From IMG/VR virus record IMGVR_UViG_3300021425_000247, positions 1 through 20,068 of that record: DNA of 20,068 nucleotides, one strand, 5' to 3'. The position numbers and the translations under genes were made by a program. Positions 1-7,799 of this stretch are shown piece by piece (position 1 is the first letter of the stretch; each line of letters opens with the position of its first letter). The DNA is from a virus. A model generated the notes under the pieces. It was given only the letters and a program-made list of their open reading frames with translations, did no database searches and was not told where the DNA came from.

Positions 1-657
1 TCCCCCGTCATTATTACACTGGACGCCCATGCCTTGGTCTCCATCCCATTGCAACATGTATTGAATATCTGTGTCACCGTCCAAACCGGTAAAGCTTTTT
101 TCAGCCGTTTCACTTGACCAGCTTAACTCCTTCATGTATTCCCAAGAGCCTTGCACTGATTCCTTTGGAACGCGGTATACCATTATATGCCATTTGCAAG
201 AGGCTGAAATGGAACCGGTGAAGGTTATTAAAGTCACCTCGTCTGCTGTGTTAGTCCAATATGCATCAAAGACATATAACCTCGGATCATAACCAGAACT
301 AGAATTACATGATATTTTGCGCTTATCTCCACTCTCTCCCGTAAGGCTTCCCATTGCTAAAGAGTTGCGTGATGATTGATTTCGTGCAAGTGATGCAATA
401 TTGAAATATGATAGACTCGTTGACACTGTCGCTGACGCTGTAGAGGTAACGCCACTCATTAAATAACGGTCATAATTTGAGCCAGTATCAGCGTTTAAAG
501 TTACCTGTAAGCCACCACTTGCAGTACTCGCAGAATCACAAAAAATTATAAAATGATAGTCGTACAAATCCCCTTGTAAATTAGAAACCGTGTACGGGCT
601 TGTATTAAGATTATATGAGCTTTCGTCTAACTCGGCTATTAATTCAGCGCCAATCAT
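1..657 (-). CDS. Phage tail fibre-associated beta-rich protein, C-terminus cut by window edge
   Basis: The frame opens with ATG at 657, directly after the stop codon of the preceding fibre gene (TAA then ATG, no gap), and stays open for 219 codons to the left edge, so the C-terminus is missing. The ATG is preceded by a modest AGGTG ribosome site that lies inside the end of the upstream gene. The protein is rich in Ser, Thr, Asn and aromatic residues and has alternating hydrophobic strands with no membrane segment. Near the end of the visible part is a GLDGDTDIQY segment, which resembles a motif I associate with jelly-roll-type proteins encoded beside phage fibres. Its place at the end of the fibre cluster suggests a tip, receptor-binding or fibre accessory role; this is inferred. 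Five of its six arginine codons are CGN, unlike the AGA-rich sheath gene. Confidence 0.75.
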   Translation of the reverse strand, partial: MIGAELIAELDESSYNLNTSPYTVSNLQGDLYDYHFIIFCDSASTASGGLQVTLNADTGSNYDRYLMSGVTSTASATVSTSLSYFNIASLARNQSSRNSLAMGSLTGESGDKRKISCNSSSGYDPRLYVFDAYWTNTADEVTLITFTGSISASCKWHIMVYRVPKESVQGSWEYMKELSWSSETAEKSFTGLDGDTDIQYMLQWDGDQGMGVQCNNDGG

Positions 658-1956
658 TTAAGCACCTGCAACCATTCTACAATTAGTCGATGTATCACCA
701 CTAAAAGTCACAGTCTGACCCGCTGAAACGTATCTATCTGTATATTGTGAATTAATTGTCATGGTACCTGTATTTGAAACCACTACACGCGCAATATAAG
801 CCGATTCATTAACAACCGTAATCACTTGATTGGTCGCACTAAATAAACTCACATCTAACGTAATATCAAAGTCGGCGGTTGTTGCTGATCCTACAATTAT
901 GCCCGTGTTAACATCTCCGGACCCTACAGTATAAGAGGTTGTCTTATCACTTGAATCGGTAGCAGTTGGGAAGTTTCCAGAGCCTCCTAATGCTTCAATG
1001 GCTTGTTTAATCCTAAGAGGATTCCACCTGACCACAGTGGTTGATACTCCCGCCTCTGCTGTAGTCTGATCGACTAGTCCTACCTCTGCATTATAGGCTG
1101 TCTCAATCTCTTCGTTCGTCTGATCTCCTGTAGCTCCTGCCTCAATACCGTTAAGTTTGGTAAATAGAACATCTGTGAAAGCATTTACTTCTAGCTCGTA
1201 GGCAGCCTTGATCTCTGCGCCAGTTTGGTCTGCAGTTGCACTAGCCTCAATAAGGGCTAGCTTGTCATAAAGTGCGTCTGTGAAAGCTTTAACTTCTGCT
1301 TCGTACAGTGCCTTTATCTCTGCTCCATCCTGATCAGCAGTAGCACCTGCCTCTATTGCTGTAAGCTTGGATTGTTCTGAGGTAGTATAGTTCTTATTGT
1401 TAGTTCCTCCAACCATATTGTCTTGGTTGAAAGCATCTGCCTCTATAGAACTAGGGTCATAAGTGAAGGCCAGCATATCACCTGCACCTGCTCCTATCTC
1501 ATTCCAAGTAGCAGTTACTGCGTCAGAAAAGACACAGTCGTATACTTTACCTGAAGCTTGGTCTACCCAACGTGATCCGGCTGTGTAGCCTTCTGTAGCA
1601 TTGTTCAGGGTAGTTGGAGCCACAGTCGCATTGAAGTTACTGAACGCTAGGAAAGAAGAGCTTGCGAACTCTCCGTTGAACTTGTAGAGTGCGTCGTCGT
1701 CTAGCGTGATCGCACCATAAGAACCTTTAGTCCTAGTAGCAGGTATTCTTAGATCCACGAACTCCGTAGTTCCGTCTTTGACGAATGTAACTTGTCCGTC
1801 TCCGATCTGAGCGAACTGGCACTGAAAGCCCTGTAATAGGGTGTCAGGACAAGTCACAGTGACTGCAGCGTTAGAAGTGAATCTAAGTAAGAGACCATCA
1901 TCCCCAACTAACAGTGTGTATGAAGTTGTTGCTATATCTTTAGTTGTTATTGACAT
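658..1956 (-). CDS. Tail fibre protein with three KLxxIEAxATADQ repeats
   Basis: This 432-residue protein is a probable host-recognition fibre attached to the baseplate. Residues 8-98 form a beta domain (LLxxDDGLLLRF, then AVTVTCPDT and GQVTF) shared with the gene just upstream. Residues about 112-152 hold the APT...GYTAGSRWVD...VYDC...W segment common in phage fibres. Residues 197-291 contain three repeats beginning at K197, K232 and K267 with a 35-residue period (KLTAIEAGATADQ, KLALIEASATADQ, KLNGIEAGATGDQ), a motif found in many trimeric phage fibres. A VRWNPLRIKQAIEAL segment and a C-terminal beta domain (about 335-432) follow. ATG 1956 has a strong AGGAGG site formed by the last codons of the upstream gene, so the two are probably translationally coupled. 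The fibre role is well supported by motifs; the receptor is unknown. Confidence 0.85.
   Translation of the reverse strand: MSITTKDIATTSYTLLVGDDGLLLRFTSNAAVTVTCPDTLLQGFQCQFAQIGDGQVTFVKDGTTEFVDLRIPATRTKGSYGAITLDDDALYKFNGEFASSSFLAFSNFNATVAPTTLNNATEGYTAGSRWVDQASGKVYDCVFSDAVTATWNEIGAGAGDMLAFTYDPSSIEADAFNQDNMVGGTNNKNYTTSEQSKLTAIEAGATADQDGAEIKALYEAEVKAFTDALYDKLALIEASATADQTGAEIKAAYELEVNAFTDVLFTKLNGIEAGATGDQTNEEIETAYNAEVGLVDQTTAEAGVSTTVVRWNPLRIKQAIEALGGSGNFPTATDSSDKTTSYTVGSGDVNTGIIVGSATTADFDITLDVSLFSATNQVITVVNESAYIARVVVSNTGTMTINSQYTDRYVSAGQTVTFSGDTSTNCRMVAGA
1084..1368 (-). repeat. Three tandem 105-bp coding repeats in the fibre gene
   Basis: Codons 197-291 of the fibre gene encode three related 35-residue units (105 bp each), the last one trailing off after the EIxxAY segment. 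The units begin at about 1368, 1263 and 1158 on the minus strand. Protein similarity is strongest in the first 18 residues of each unit (KLxxIEAxATxDQxxxEI). Such units probably form a trimeric shaft; changes in copy number by recombination would alter fibre length. Confidence 0.85.
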
Positions 1957-1957
1957 A

Positions 1958-2701
1958 CTATCCTCCTATTACGGTATAAGTGTCTGTTCCCTCTGGGAGA
2001 ATCTCTAGCCAGTCATTAGCTGATACTGTAGCTGATAATCCTGTCAAAGTAGCTGTGCCTGCGAAGCCTATAGCTCCTGCACCTTTCTGAATAAGTTTAC
2101 AACTGAATGCGTCTTTAAGTCCTGTGTCTACAGTAACTGTAATAGCACCTGCGTTATTGCAGTAGATTATTGACTTATCGTCATTGTCTGTAAGTGTGAT
2201 CGATGTAGTAAGGTCTGTTCTGTAAGTTACAGATGTGTCTCTCTTTTTCCACACTGCTGCTCCAGTAGAAGCATCTGTGCAGTCATAGATATTTCCTGCT
2301 ACGTTATCGAACCAAGTAGAGCCTACTGAATAGGATAGTGTCTCGTCGTCATTAACTGTAGGTGCGATGATTGCGTTCTTGTTGATCAGTGACAAGAAAG
2401 TTGCTACTGTAAATTCACCATTGAACTTGTATAATGCGTCTGCATCTAAAGTGATCGCACAGTGAGCTCCTGTTCCTCTAAGTACAGGCTCCCTTATGTC
2501 TACGAACTGGGTAGTACCTACTTTAATAAAAGTAACTTGACCTGCACCTGCTTGTGTGGCCTCACATGTGAAGCCTTCTAAGATAGTGTCAGGACAAGAT
2601 ACTGTGACTGCTGTGGCTGCTGAGAACCTTAAGAGTAGGCCATCGTCGGAGTCTAGCAGTGTGTATGAAGTGTCTGGTATATTTTTGACTGTAATGGCCA
2701 T
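1958..2701 (-). CDS. Tail fibre protein, short paralogue of the downstream fibre
   Basis: This 247-residue protein is a structural fibre component. Residues 8-98 closely match the N-terminal domain of the next gene (shared SYTLL, DDGLLLRF, FVD, ALYKFNGEF), and residues 112-151 carry the same APT...YSVGSTWFD...IYDC...AAVW fibre segment. The C-terminal part (about 165-247) repeats the first domain's pattern: LTDNDD, AGAITVTV, FSCKLIQKGAGA. It lacks the KLxxIEAxATADQ shaft of its paralogue. ATG 2701 has a TAGGAG site at good spacing. The stop at 1958-1960 lies next to the ATG of the paralogue. It could be the baseplate-proximal fibre or an adaptor on which the longer fibre sits; the sequence does not decide between these. 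Confidence 0.8.
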   Translation of the reverse strand: MAITVKNIPDTSYTLLDSDDGLLLRFSAATAVTVSCPDTILEGFTCEATQAGAGQVTFIKVGTTQFVDIREPVLRGTGAHCAITLDADALYKFNGEFTVATFLSLINKNAIIAPTVNDDETLSYSVGSTWFDNVAGNIYDCTDASTGAAVWKKRDTSVTYRTDLTTSITLTDNDDKSIIYCNNAGAITVTVDTGLKDAFSCKLIQKGAGAIGFAGTATLTGLSATVSANDWLEILPEGTDTYTVIGG

Positions 2702-2710
2702 TGTTTACTC

Positions 2711-3076
2711 CTAGTCCAAGTTGAAGTTAATAGATCCGATAGGGAAGGTCATTATTTCGCCTATTCCTATTGTCTTTGGATTTACTAAAACTTCATTTAT
2801 TAATTGATTTCCTGCTAACTCTGAGTCGAATATTGCACAATGTGTTACTGTTCCCCAAGACTCTGCTGACTCAGGGAAAGAAATAGCATTTGTGTTAGAC
2901 AGGTCGCTACTTACTCTAGTTAAGGTTACAGGTTGTCTTGCGTAACTAAAGCCTGATACTTCTGTGCCTGAGTTATCGTCTGTAGGGTCAGAGGTAAATA
3001 GTGCAATCCAAGATGGAGATAGTGTTAATAATGCATCTAGTAAGATTTCTTCTGCGAAATTTGATAGTCCAGCCAT
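2711..3076 (-). CDS. Gp80-like phage tail fibre / baseplate-distal protein
   Basis: This 121-residue protein follows a pattern very common in phages, often annotated as tail fibre protein or Gp80: an N-terminal MAGLSNFAEEILLDALL helix, then WIALFTSDPTDDNSGTEVSG, then YARQPV, and a later SWGTVTHCAIFD strand. Its length is usual for the family. The role of the family is poorly defined; it sits next to fibre genes in many phages, and here it lies between Baseplate_J and the paired fibres. ATG 3076 follows an AAGGAATAACCAC ribosome site. Many contractile tails of this kind encode a tail protein I or DUF2612 protein directly after Baseplate_J; I do not see one, so this protein might take part in fibre attachment instead. 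That last point is inference. Confidence 0.75.
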   Translation of the reverse strand: MAGLSNFAEEILLDALLTLSPSWIALFTSDPTDDNSGTEVSGFSYARQPVTLTRVSSDLSNTNAISFPESAESWGTVTHCAIFDSELAGNQLINEVLVNPKTIGIGEIMTFPIGSINFNLD

Positions 3077-3088
3077 GTGGTTATTCCT

Positions 3089-4282
3089 TTATGTTGATAC
3101 TAATCTAGTTATTGTTATATTGGAAGGTAGAATTCGTGCTTTCTGGAATTCTTCGATATTTATATCGTTAGTCAGGGGGTTAGGGGCTACTTCCTCAGAG
3201 TCTATAGTTATCTCTAAGTTAGCTACTCCTGCTACAGTAAAGCATGGAGTGTTCAATCTGTCGCTTAGTGCATCTTTTCCTAACGTGTACTCTATGTCAG
3301 CAAAGTCTAATATAGCTGATGCTAATCTGGACTCCCCGTCAGCAGGGAAAATTTCTTCGTCGTAGATCCTATACTTAATATCTACAGAAACGTCCACTAT
3401 GTCTGGTCTTGAGAATCTTATCTGATGCTGGTTGCCTATATAGTCCTGATAGAAAGCCATTAATAATCCGAAAGAGTCTGTTCCTGCTGATTTAGTCAGA
3501 GCTATGGTTTCTATGATGGCGTTTTCATCGCCCCCTTCTACTACACACTCTATGGAGTGAGGTGGTCTTTTATATATGCCGTCTCCCCTAGGCTGGTAAT
3601 TATGGGTAGGGTTAGTTATAACTCTGGCTACAGTGACTCCGTCTATTTGTTCTAGAGAAGCTCTGATAGCAATGGCAGTTCCATTTCCCCCAACTGATAA
3701 TGTATTGTTCCTACGGGCTCTAAGTAACTCGTCTGACTCTATTTCGTCTGTGCCTGTAGTAATGGCAGTAGGGTTAGTTACTGTAGTAATACCTGCTAGA
3801 TCTACTACCTGTTCAGTTAATGTGCCTACAGGTGCTGCTATTGCTCCTGTGTCTTCTGCTATTACTTGAGCTCTGGCTTCTCCTGAAGGGCTTATAGATG
3901 TAGCTTCTCTTACTAGGAATACTCTGTTACTGTCTCCAGCCACATGTAGTTTGAATCCCTTTGGAATCTCTGTACCTACATCTCCTGTAAAGTCAACTAT
4001 TCCTGAAGAGTAAGTCTTATTCTTTCTGACAAGACCGCCTAGTAATGCCAGATTTTCGAGCATTCTTCCTTCAGCAGTATTGGCATTCAAGTTGGAATAT
4101 AGTTCTTGTAGATCTTCGTAAACCTTAATTACTTCTAGAGAAGTCACTCCAATAAAGTGACCGAGAGCTGAGTTAGCTGATGTATCTATTAATGGCCCGA
4201 AAAGATTTCGTGCGCTTTCTGACATTCCCTCGACCAACTCTATGATGTCCGGAGTGTCATATCCTGTGTTTGTTAATGGCAT
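3089..4282 (-). CDS. Baseplate_J family baseplate wedge protein
   Basis: This 397-residue protein forms part of the baseplate wedge, in the class of P2 gpJ and T4 gp6. The family order is visible: an N-terminal helical part, the LYSNLNANTAEGRMLENLALLGGLVRK region (about 60-90), a beta segment FTGDVGTEIPKGF, then a GAIAAPVGTL region and the typical TNPTAITTGTDEIESDELLRAR stretch (about 170-195), and a long mixed C-terminal region. Its length matches the family. ATG 4282 has a strong AAGGAG site. It follows gp25 and the spike, the usual gene order of contractile tails, so wedge assembly with gp25 around the hub is the expected role. Confidence 0.88.
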   Translation of the reverse strand: MPLTNTGYDTPDIIELVEGMSESARNLFGPLIDTSANSALGHFIGVTSLEVIKVYEDLQELYSNLNANTAEGRMLENLALLGGLVRKNKTYSSGIVDFTGDVGTEIPKGFKLHVAGDSNRVFLVREATSISPSGEARAQVIAEDTGAIAAPVGTLTEQVVDLAGITTVTNPTAITTGTDEIESDELLRARRNNTLSVGGNGTAIAIRASLEQIDGVTVARVITNPTHNYQPRGDGIYKRPPHSIECVVEGGDENAIIETIALTKSAGTDSFGLLMAFYQDYIGNQHQIRFSRPDIVDVSVDIKYRIYDEEIFPADGESRLASAILDFADIEYTLGKDALSDRLNTPCFTVAGVANLEITIDSEEVAPNPLTNDINIEEFQKARILPSNITITRLVST

Positions 4283-4291
4283 GTGTTCTCC

Positions 4292-4663
4292 TTAATTGAG
4301 TAGATCTTGGAACCCGAATGAGAGTGTCTCTCCTTCTGTAGTCCTTACGTCGAATCTTACTTCATATGTTCTTCTTTGAGAGTCCAAAGAACTAGTCCAG
4401 TTCTCTATTGTTCTTATCTCTGGCGTTTCTAGAACCACTCGTCTAATTTCCGCATCTGCTGCAAATTTCTCCACGCCTTTCTTAAGTATAATCTCGAACC
4501 ATTTAGTTCCTTGAGATCTATCTAAAATCCATTCTCTAAAGAAGAACCTGAGTCGTATCTTGAGTCTCTGGGCTATGGACTCGGAGCCTTCTTCAGATAT
4601 ACTCAGAGCGTTGTCGGTGACCACCAAGTCACCTGTCTGAGGATCTAATAATAAATCAGCCAT
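4292..4663 (-). CDS. Baseplate wedge protein, gp25/GpW family
   Basis: This 123-residue protein belongs to the small wedge component family of T4 gp25 and P2 gpW, which joins the baseplate wedge to the first sheath ring. The N-terminus reads LLLDPQTGDLVVTDNALSI, followed by the family hallmark of an arginine-rich helix ending in an aromatic pair (RLKIRLRFFFREWILDRSQG, residues about 33-52) and the C-terminal strand SLDSQRRTYEVRFDV. The family is sometimes labelled lysozyme, but there is no reason to assign such activity. ATG 4663 is preceded by AAGGAGG. Spike, gp25 and Baseplate_J in a row form a conserved baseplate cassette. Confidence 0.85.
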   Translation of the reverse strand: MADLLLDPQTGDLVVTDNALSISEEGSESIAQRLKIRLRFFFREWILDRSQGTKWFEIILKKGVEKFAADAEIRRVVLETPEIRTIENWTSSLDSQRRTYEVRFDVRTTEGETLSFGFQDLLN

Positions 4664-4673
4664 GAGGCCTCCT

Positions 4674-5528
4674 TTATGATGGATTTACAGGTGAATTACC
4701 TGTTTGTGAGTGTTTGTGAGTAAGCAGTGATACTTTTCCAGAATCTGCGTACACATTAAGTCCTGCAGTTATATTTCCTAGTACACTTAGGTTACCAGTC
4801 ACATTAACTAATGGAGTTACCATATTAACAGTAGTGGGTGCTGTTACAGTAACATTGCCTGACACATCCATTAAGGTAGTGCAACTTCCATTAGTGGTAA
4901 GTATATTTCCTGCGGGGTCCATGTTAGTACTGGCTACGAGATTGTTTGCTCGTATGTTGCCTATCTCTTGCATTGTTAGAGAGCAAGTAGTGTTCTTTAA
5001 TTCAATATCCCCACCGTTCTCTAGTGTGCCAGTGGCCTTGAGTGTCTTTATTTCTATATCGCCATTCTGCTTCAATCTTATATGATTGTACTTGTCAGCG
5101 TTCTCGTCGTCCTCTCTGTTATTGAATATCCAGACATCATAATCGGAAGGTATAGTTCCGTCAAACGAGCCAAAGCCAGTATAGGCCACACAATCAGTTA
5201 AGTCGTGTAATCTGGCTGTGTCTGTAAATGTGTAAGGATCTCCTTCAGGAGGAGTAAGTCCAGAGGTGTCTACAGTGAATAGTAGTCTCTGAATGTCTCT
5301 GTCTTGAATATGTAGTACTACCTTATCTCCTACCCGTACAGGTAACTTAATTCCTGAAAAAGCTGTGGCAGGAGTTATTATAGGCACGTTCTCTATAGAA
5401 GGGAAAGGTAACTGGGACCCGTCTCTGTATCTCATCTTTATAAGACACTTAACGGTAGCCTTACATGTGGTACTGTCGTATTCTTGTATAACTGCTGGTA
5501 GACTAGACCACAATTGTGATGCTTCCAT
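4674..5528 (-). CDS. Baseplate spike, Gp138 N-terminal family, with HxH tip
   Basis: This is the tail spike that punctures the outer membrane. Counting from the chosen start, about 100 residues form the OB-like Gp138_N domain (LPAVIQEYDSTTCKATVKC, then KLPVRVGDKVVLHIQDRD). A beta-rich, Asn/Thr-rich region of short repeats follows (GNIRANN, GNILTTNG, GNVTVTAP, GNLSVLGNI), as expected for a trimeric beta-helix. The end carries THKHSQTG; an HxH pair near the C-terminus of such spikes binds an iron ion at the apex in P2- and phi92-type spikes. I chose ATG 5528 (284 residues) because AAGGAGAGG lies just upstream of it; ATG 5546, three bases after the hub stop codon, has no comparable site and would place that sequence inside the coding region. 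The extra six residues cannot be excluded. Confidence 0.87.
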   Translation of the reverse strand: MEASQLWSSLPAVIQEYDSTTCKATVKCLIKMRYRDGSQLPFPSIENVPIITPATAFSGIKLPVRVGDKVVLHIQDRDIQRLLFTVDTSGLTPPEGDPYTFTDTARLHDLTDCVAYTGFGSFDGTIPSDYDVWIFNNREDDENADKYNHIRLKQNGDIEIKTLKATGTLENGGDIELKNTTCSLTMQEIGNIRANNLVASTNMDPAGNILTTNGSCTTLMDVSGNVTVTAPTTVNMVTPLVNVTGNLSVLGNITAGLNVYADSGKVSLLTHKHSQTGNSPVNPS

Positions 5529-5549
5529 GTTCCTCTCCTTTATCATTAA

Positions 5550-6671
5550 TTACCAACTACCTGAAGCTCCTGCTCCTCTGAAGCTTCCTCCAGTACTACC
5601 GAAATCACTTCCTGATTTACTCTTTACTGGATCTTTGTAGATTCTTACAACATCCATCGCAGTACTTCCTATAGGGGCTTTAGTTAGGTAGTCTTCTGAC
5701 ACTGATCCTACTATCTCTGTATACCAGACGTTTCCTCTGTACTTTCCCTTGTGACTAACTTCCGTCACTCTAAGTACTGTAGGAACTTCTGATATTCTTC
5801 CTCCGTCTTCCCTAATGTGAGAAGCTACTATTATAGAGTTTATATTTACTGTAGGCTCCAGTAACATGGTAATTGCAAACAGCTTCTTAGCATTAGCTGT
5901 GTTGGTAGGGACTAGCATGTTCTCTAGTATTCTTCTAGGAGGGTTTATCATATTCTCTCCAAGAGAAGCTTTGATAGCATTCACATTCTTTATAGTCCCA
6001 CCCTCTCTAACAAGCCTTATTGAATCATTCACTGTAATTGCTTTTATATTGAAAGTTTTTAACAGTTTCTGTAACTCATCCATGAGAGTGCCTGTTATAG
6101 TCAGAGATCCATAAGCAAGATCGGTGAGGACTACCCTCCCTTCCATACCTTTAACTATCAGTGTGTCTTTTGTGTTCTCTTCGTCTACTAATCTTACCAA
6201 GTCGGACAAAGCCCCATTTATAGACAGGTTAGGTAGGGATGTTTGCATCACATTTAACATTCTTCTAATTCTGGCTTCGTGAGTCTCTCCGGAAGGTAAT
6301 GTTTCCATTACAGGTTTTACGTCTGTTCTGGTAGACATTACTTTTAACTTAAGTACATGACTTCCTGCTCCTGCTTCTACCTTTCCTTCTCTCACGTCTC
6401 CTGAAAATATCTGAGAGACTCCAGTATCCTTATGGCCAACAGATAACCAACACTTAACTCCTAACTTCATGATCTTGGATATACTTGTTTCTCCTAATCC
6501 GTGAATGGATAGAGACATCGTTCCTTGACTATTACTTTTGGAGTCATAAGACACAGAGAAATCTATGTCGAGAGGATCTTGTTGGTCAAACGAACTTATC
6601 TCTAGCCTCTCGTCTGGGCTGGAGAACACTAGTTCGTACTCCCTGATCCATTTATTAGTTCCTGCTGGCAT
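5550..6671 (-). CDS. Baseplate hub protein (gpD/gp44-like)
   Basis: This 373-residue protein lies between the Dit-like protein and the spike, the usual position of the baseplate hub that joins the tube to the spike. The N-terminal half contains strand-rich text typical of hubs: IDFSVSYDSKSNSQGTMSLS (about 35-54), VKCWLSVGHKD, IFSGDV and a VLKLKVMSTRTD stretch. The middle part has a helix-rich TLMDELQKLLKTFNIKAI segment followed by IRLVREGG, and the MLLEPTVNINSIIVAS and VTEVSHKGKYRGNVWYTEIVG segments recall hub C-terminal domains. The end is a Gly/Ser tail (SDFGSTGGSFRGAGASGSW), probably flexible and perhaps touching the spike. ATG 6671 has an AAGGAGAGTAC site. Family assignment rests on pattern and position, so it is less sure than for its neighbours. 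Confidence 0.7.
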   Translation of the reverse strand: MPAGTNKWIREYELVFSSPDERLEISSFDQQDPLDIDFSVSYDSKSNSQGTMSLSIHGLGETSISKIMKLGVKCWLSVGHKDTGVSQIFSGDVREGKVEAGAGSHVLKLKVMSTRTDVKPVMETLPSGETHEARIRRMLNVMQTSLPNLSINGALSDLVRLVDEENTKDTLIVKGMEGRVVLTDLAYGSLTITGTLMDELQKLLKTFNIKAITVNDSIRLVREGGTIKNVNAIKASLGENMINPPRRILENMLVPTNTANAKKLFAITMLLEPTVNINSIIVASHIREDGGRISEVPTVLRVTEVSHKGKYRGNVWYTEIVGSVSEDYLTKAPIGSTAMDVVRIYKDPVKSKSGSDFGSTGGSFRGAGASGSW

Positions 6672-6680
6672 GTACTCTCC

Positions 6681-7778
6681 TTATAGTTTTCCCTGCTTCG
6701 CTAGTATGCGTAACATTCCTGAGTTTATACTAAGTCGTGCGTCCTTTGTTGCTGTTTCCTTGTCAGAAAGCTTAGTAGCGTAGGATCTATACACGTCTTC
6801 TAGTATTGTCTCTTTGGCTGTCTTATTGTTAGTAACTACTCTAGAGTACTTCCTTATTTTAGGCCCTTGTCCTTCTGAGTCTCTTTTCTTTAAGAGGTCT
6901 TCCCATAACTGTAATAAGTCTTTGTATACAGTATCACTCTTGTCTATTACTACAGGCTCTTGTCGGCCTTTGTCTTTATTCTCGTTGGCCACTTCTGTCT
7001 CTTTCTCGTCCACAACTAATTCTTTAGTAACAGTAGATGCTACTAATTGTTCTGAGAAAGAAAGACTTACCCAATAGCCTCCCCTCTGAGGACCGTTTCT
7101 GAGGGCGTTATTGAAGCTAGTAAGAACCATATTGTCGTATACCTCAAACATAGAGACAACCGTACATAAAATACTCTCTTTGTCTAATTCTGTAAGGAAC
7201 TCCCTTGCCTGAGTTATAGTACTGTTCTGGTCTTCCATTGTGTAGTTGTTGGTAAGAGAGTTGTTAGAATTTTTCAACTGTTTATCTCTTATCAAAGATA
7301 CTTCATCCCGCTCTCTATCTATTGTTTGAGTGGCCATGATTACCCAAAAAGGGCTTATAGCTTTTGCCTCTTCAAAGTCACGGGGACGAACTTCTTTCTT
7401 ATCTAGTATCTTCTGGACCACTTCACTAACAAGATTATAATCATTTGTAGTTTTAAATATCTCGTTATTGGTGTCCTCTTGGAACTGTTGTTCTAGCTTA
7501 GTTCTTATGGCCTGTTGTTGCTTATCTGTACTGGTCTTGAACTGAGGTGTAGGTTCTTCTTTTATAGCAGTAGTCCAATTGTCGGATATCATTCCGACAA
7601 TCTGTATCTTAACTCCCTCTCTAAACCTATGATCAGCCATTCCCTTATCGAGATGTTCTACAGGGTGTTGGGGTGTTTTAGAGGCCCTTACATGAGTCAT
7701 GGACTCTACTGTATCAAACACTAGTAGTTGTCCCTCAAAATTTCCATAAGAAGGCGTTATGTATATCTTAGATGCCAC
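6681..7778 (-). CDS. Dit-like baseplate / distal tail protein with a split domain
   Basis: This 365-residue protein has the two halves of the Dit-like phage tail N-terminal domain. Residues 1-68 read FDTVESMTHVRASKTPQHPVEH, then MADHRF and VKIQIVGMISD, matching the family's HPVE...DH...G-I-S pattern. Residues about 189-253 contain FLTELDKESILCTVVSMFEVYDNMVLTS and end in SLSFSEQLVAST, matching its second half. Between them lies a charged, Gln/Lys-rich insertion (about 70-188), and a hydrophilic extension follows (254-365, with helix-like KDLLQLWEDLLKK). Family members I know are much shorter, near 170-200 residues. The start is GTG at 7778, with AAGGAGGCCAAA just upstream; no ATG competes. It lies directly after the tape measure, as expected for the protein that closes the tube and starts the hub. 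The function of the added parts is unknown. Confidence 0.72.
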   Translation of the reverse strand: MASKIYITPSYGNFEGQLLVFDTVESMTHVRASKTPQHPVEHLDKGMADHRFREGVKIQIVGMISDNWTTAIKEEPTPQFKTSTDKQQQAIRTKLEQQFQEDTNNEIFKTTNDYNLVSEVVQKILDKKEVRPRDFEEAKAISPFWVIMATQTIDRERDEVSLIRDKQLKNSNNSLTNNYTMEDQNSTITQAREFLTELDKESILCTVVSMFEVYDNMVLTSFNNALRNGPQRGGYWVSLSFSEQLVASTVTKELVVDEKETEVANENKDKGRQEPVVIDKSDTVYKDLLQLWEDLLKKRDSEGQGPKIRKYSRVVTNNKTAKETILEDVYRSYATKLSDKETATKDARLSINSGMLRILAKQGKL

Positions 7779-7799
7779 TTTGGCCTCCTTACTTGTTAA

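Noticed and set aside
71-292. A small plus-strand frame at the left edge
   Set aside because: It is antisense to the left-edge fibre-associated gene, which runs the full length in frame and has a proper start.
5544-5546. ATG 5546 as the spike start
   Set aside because: The AAGGAGAGG site lies after it and before ATG 5528, which is therefore the better start.
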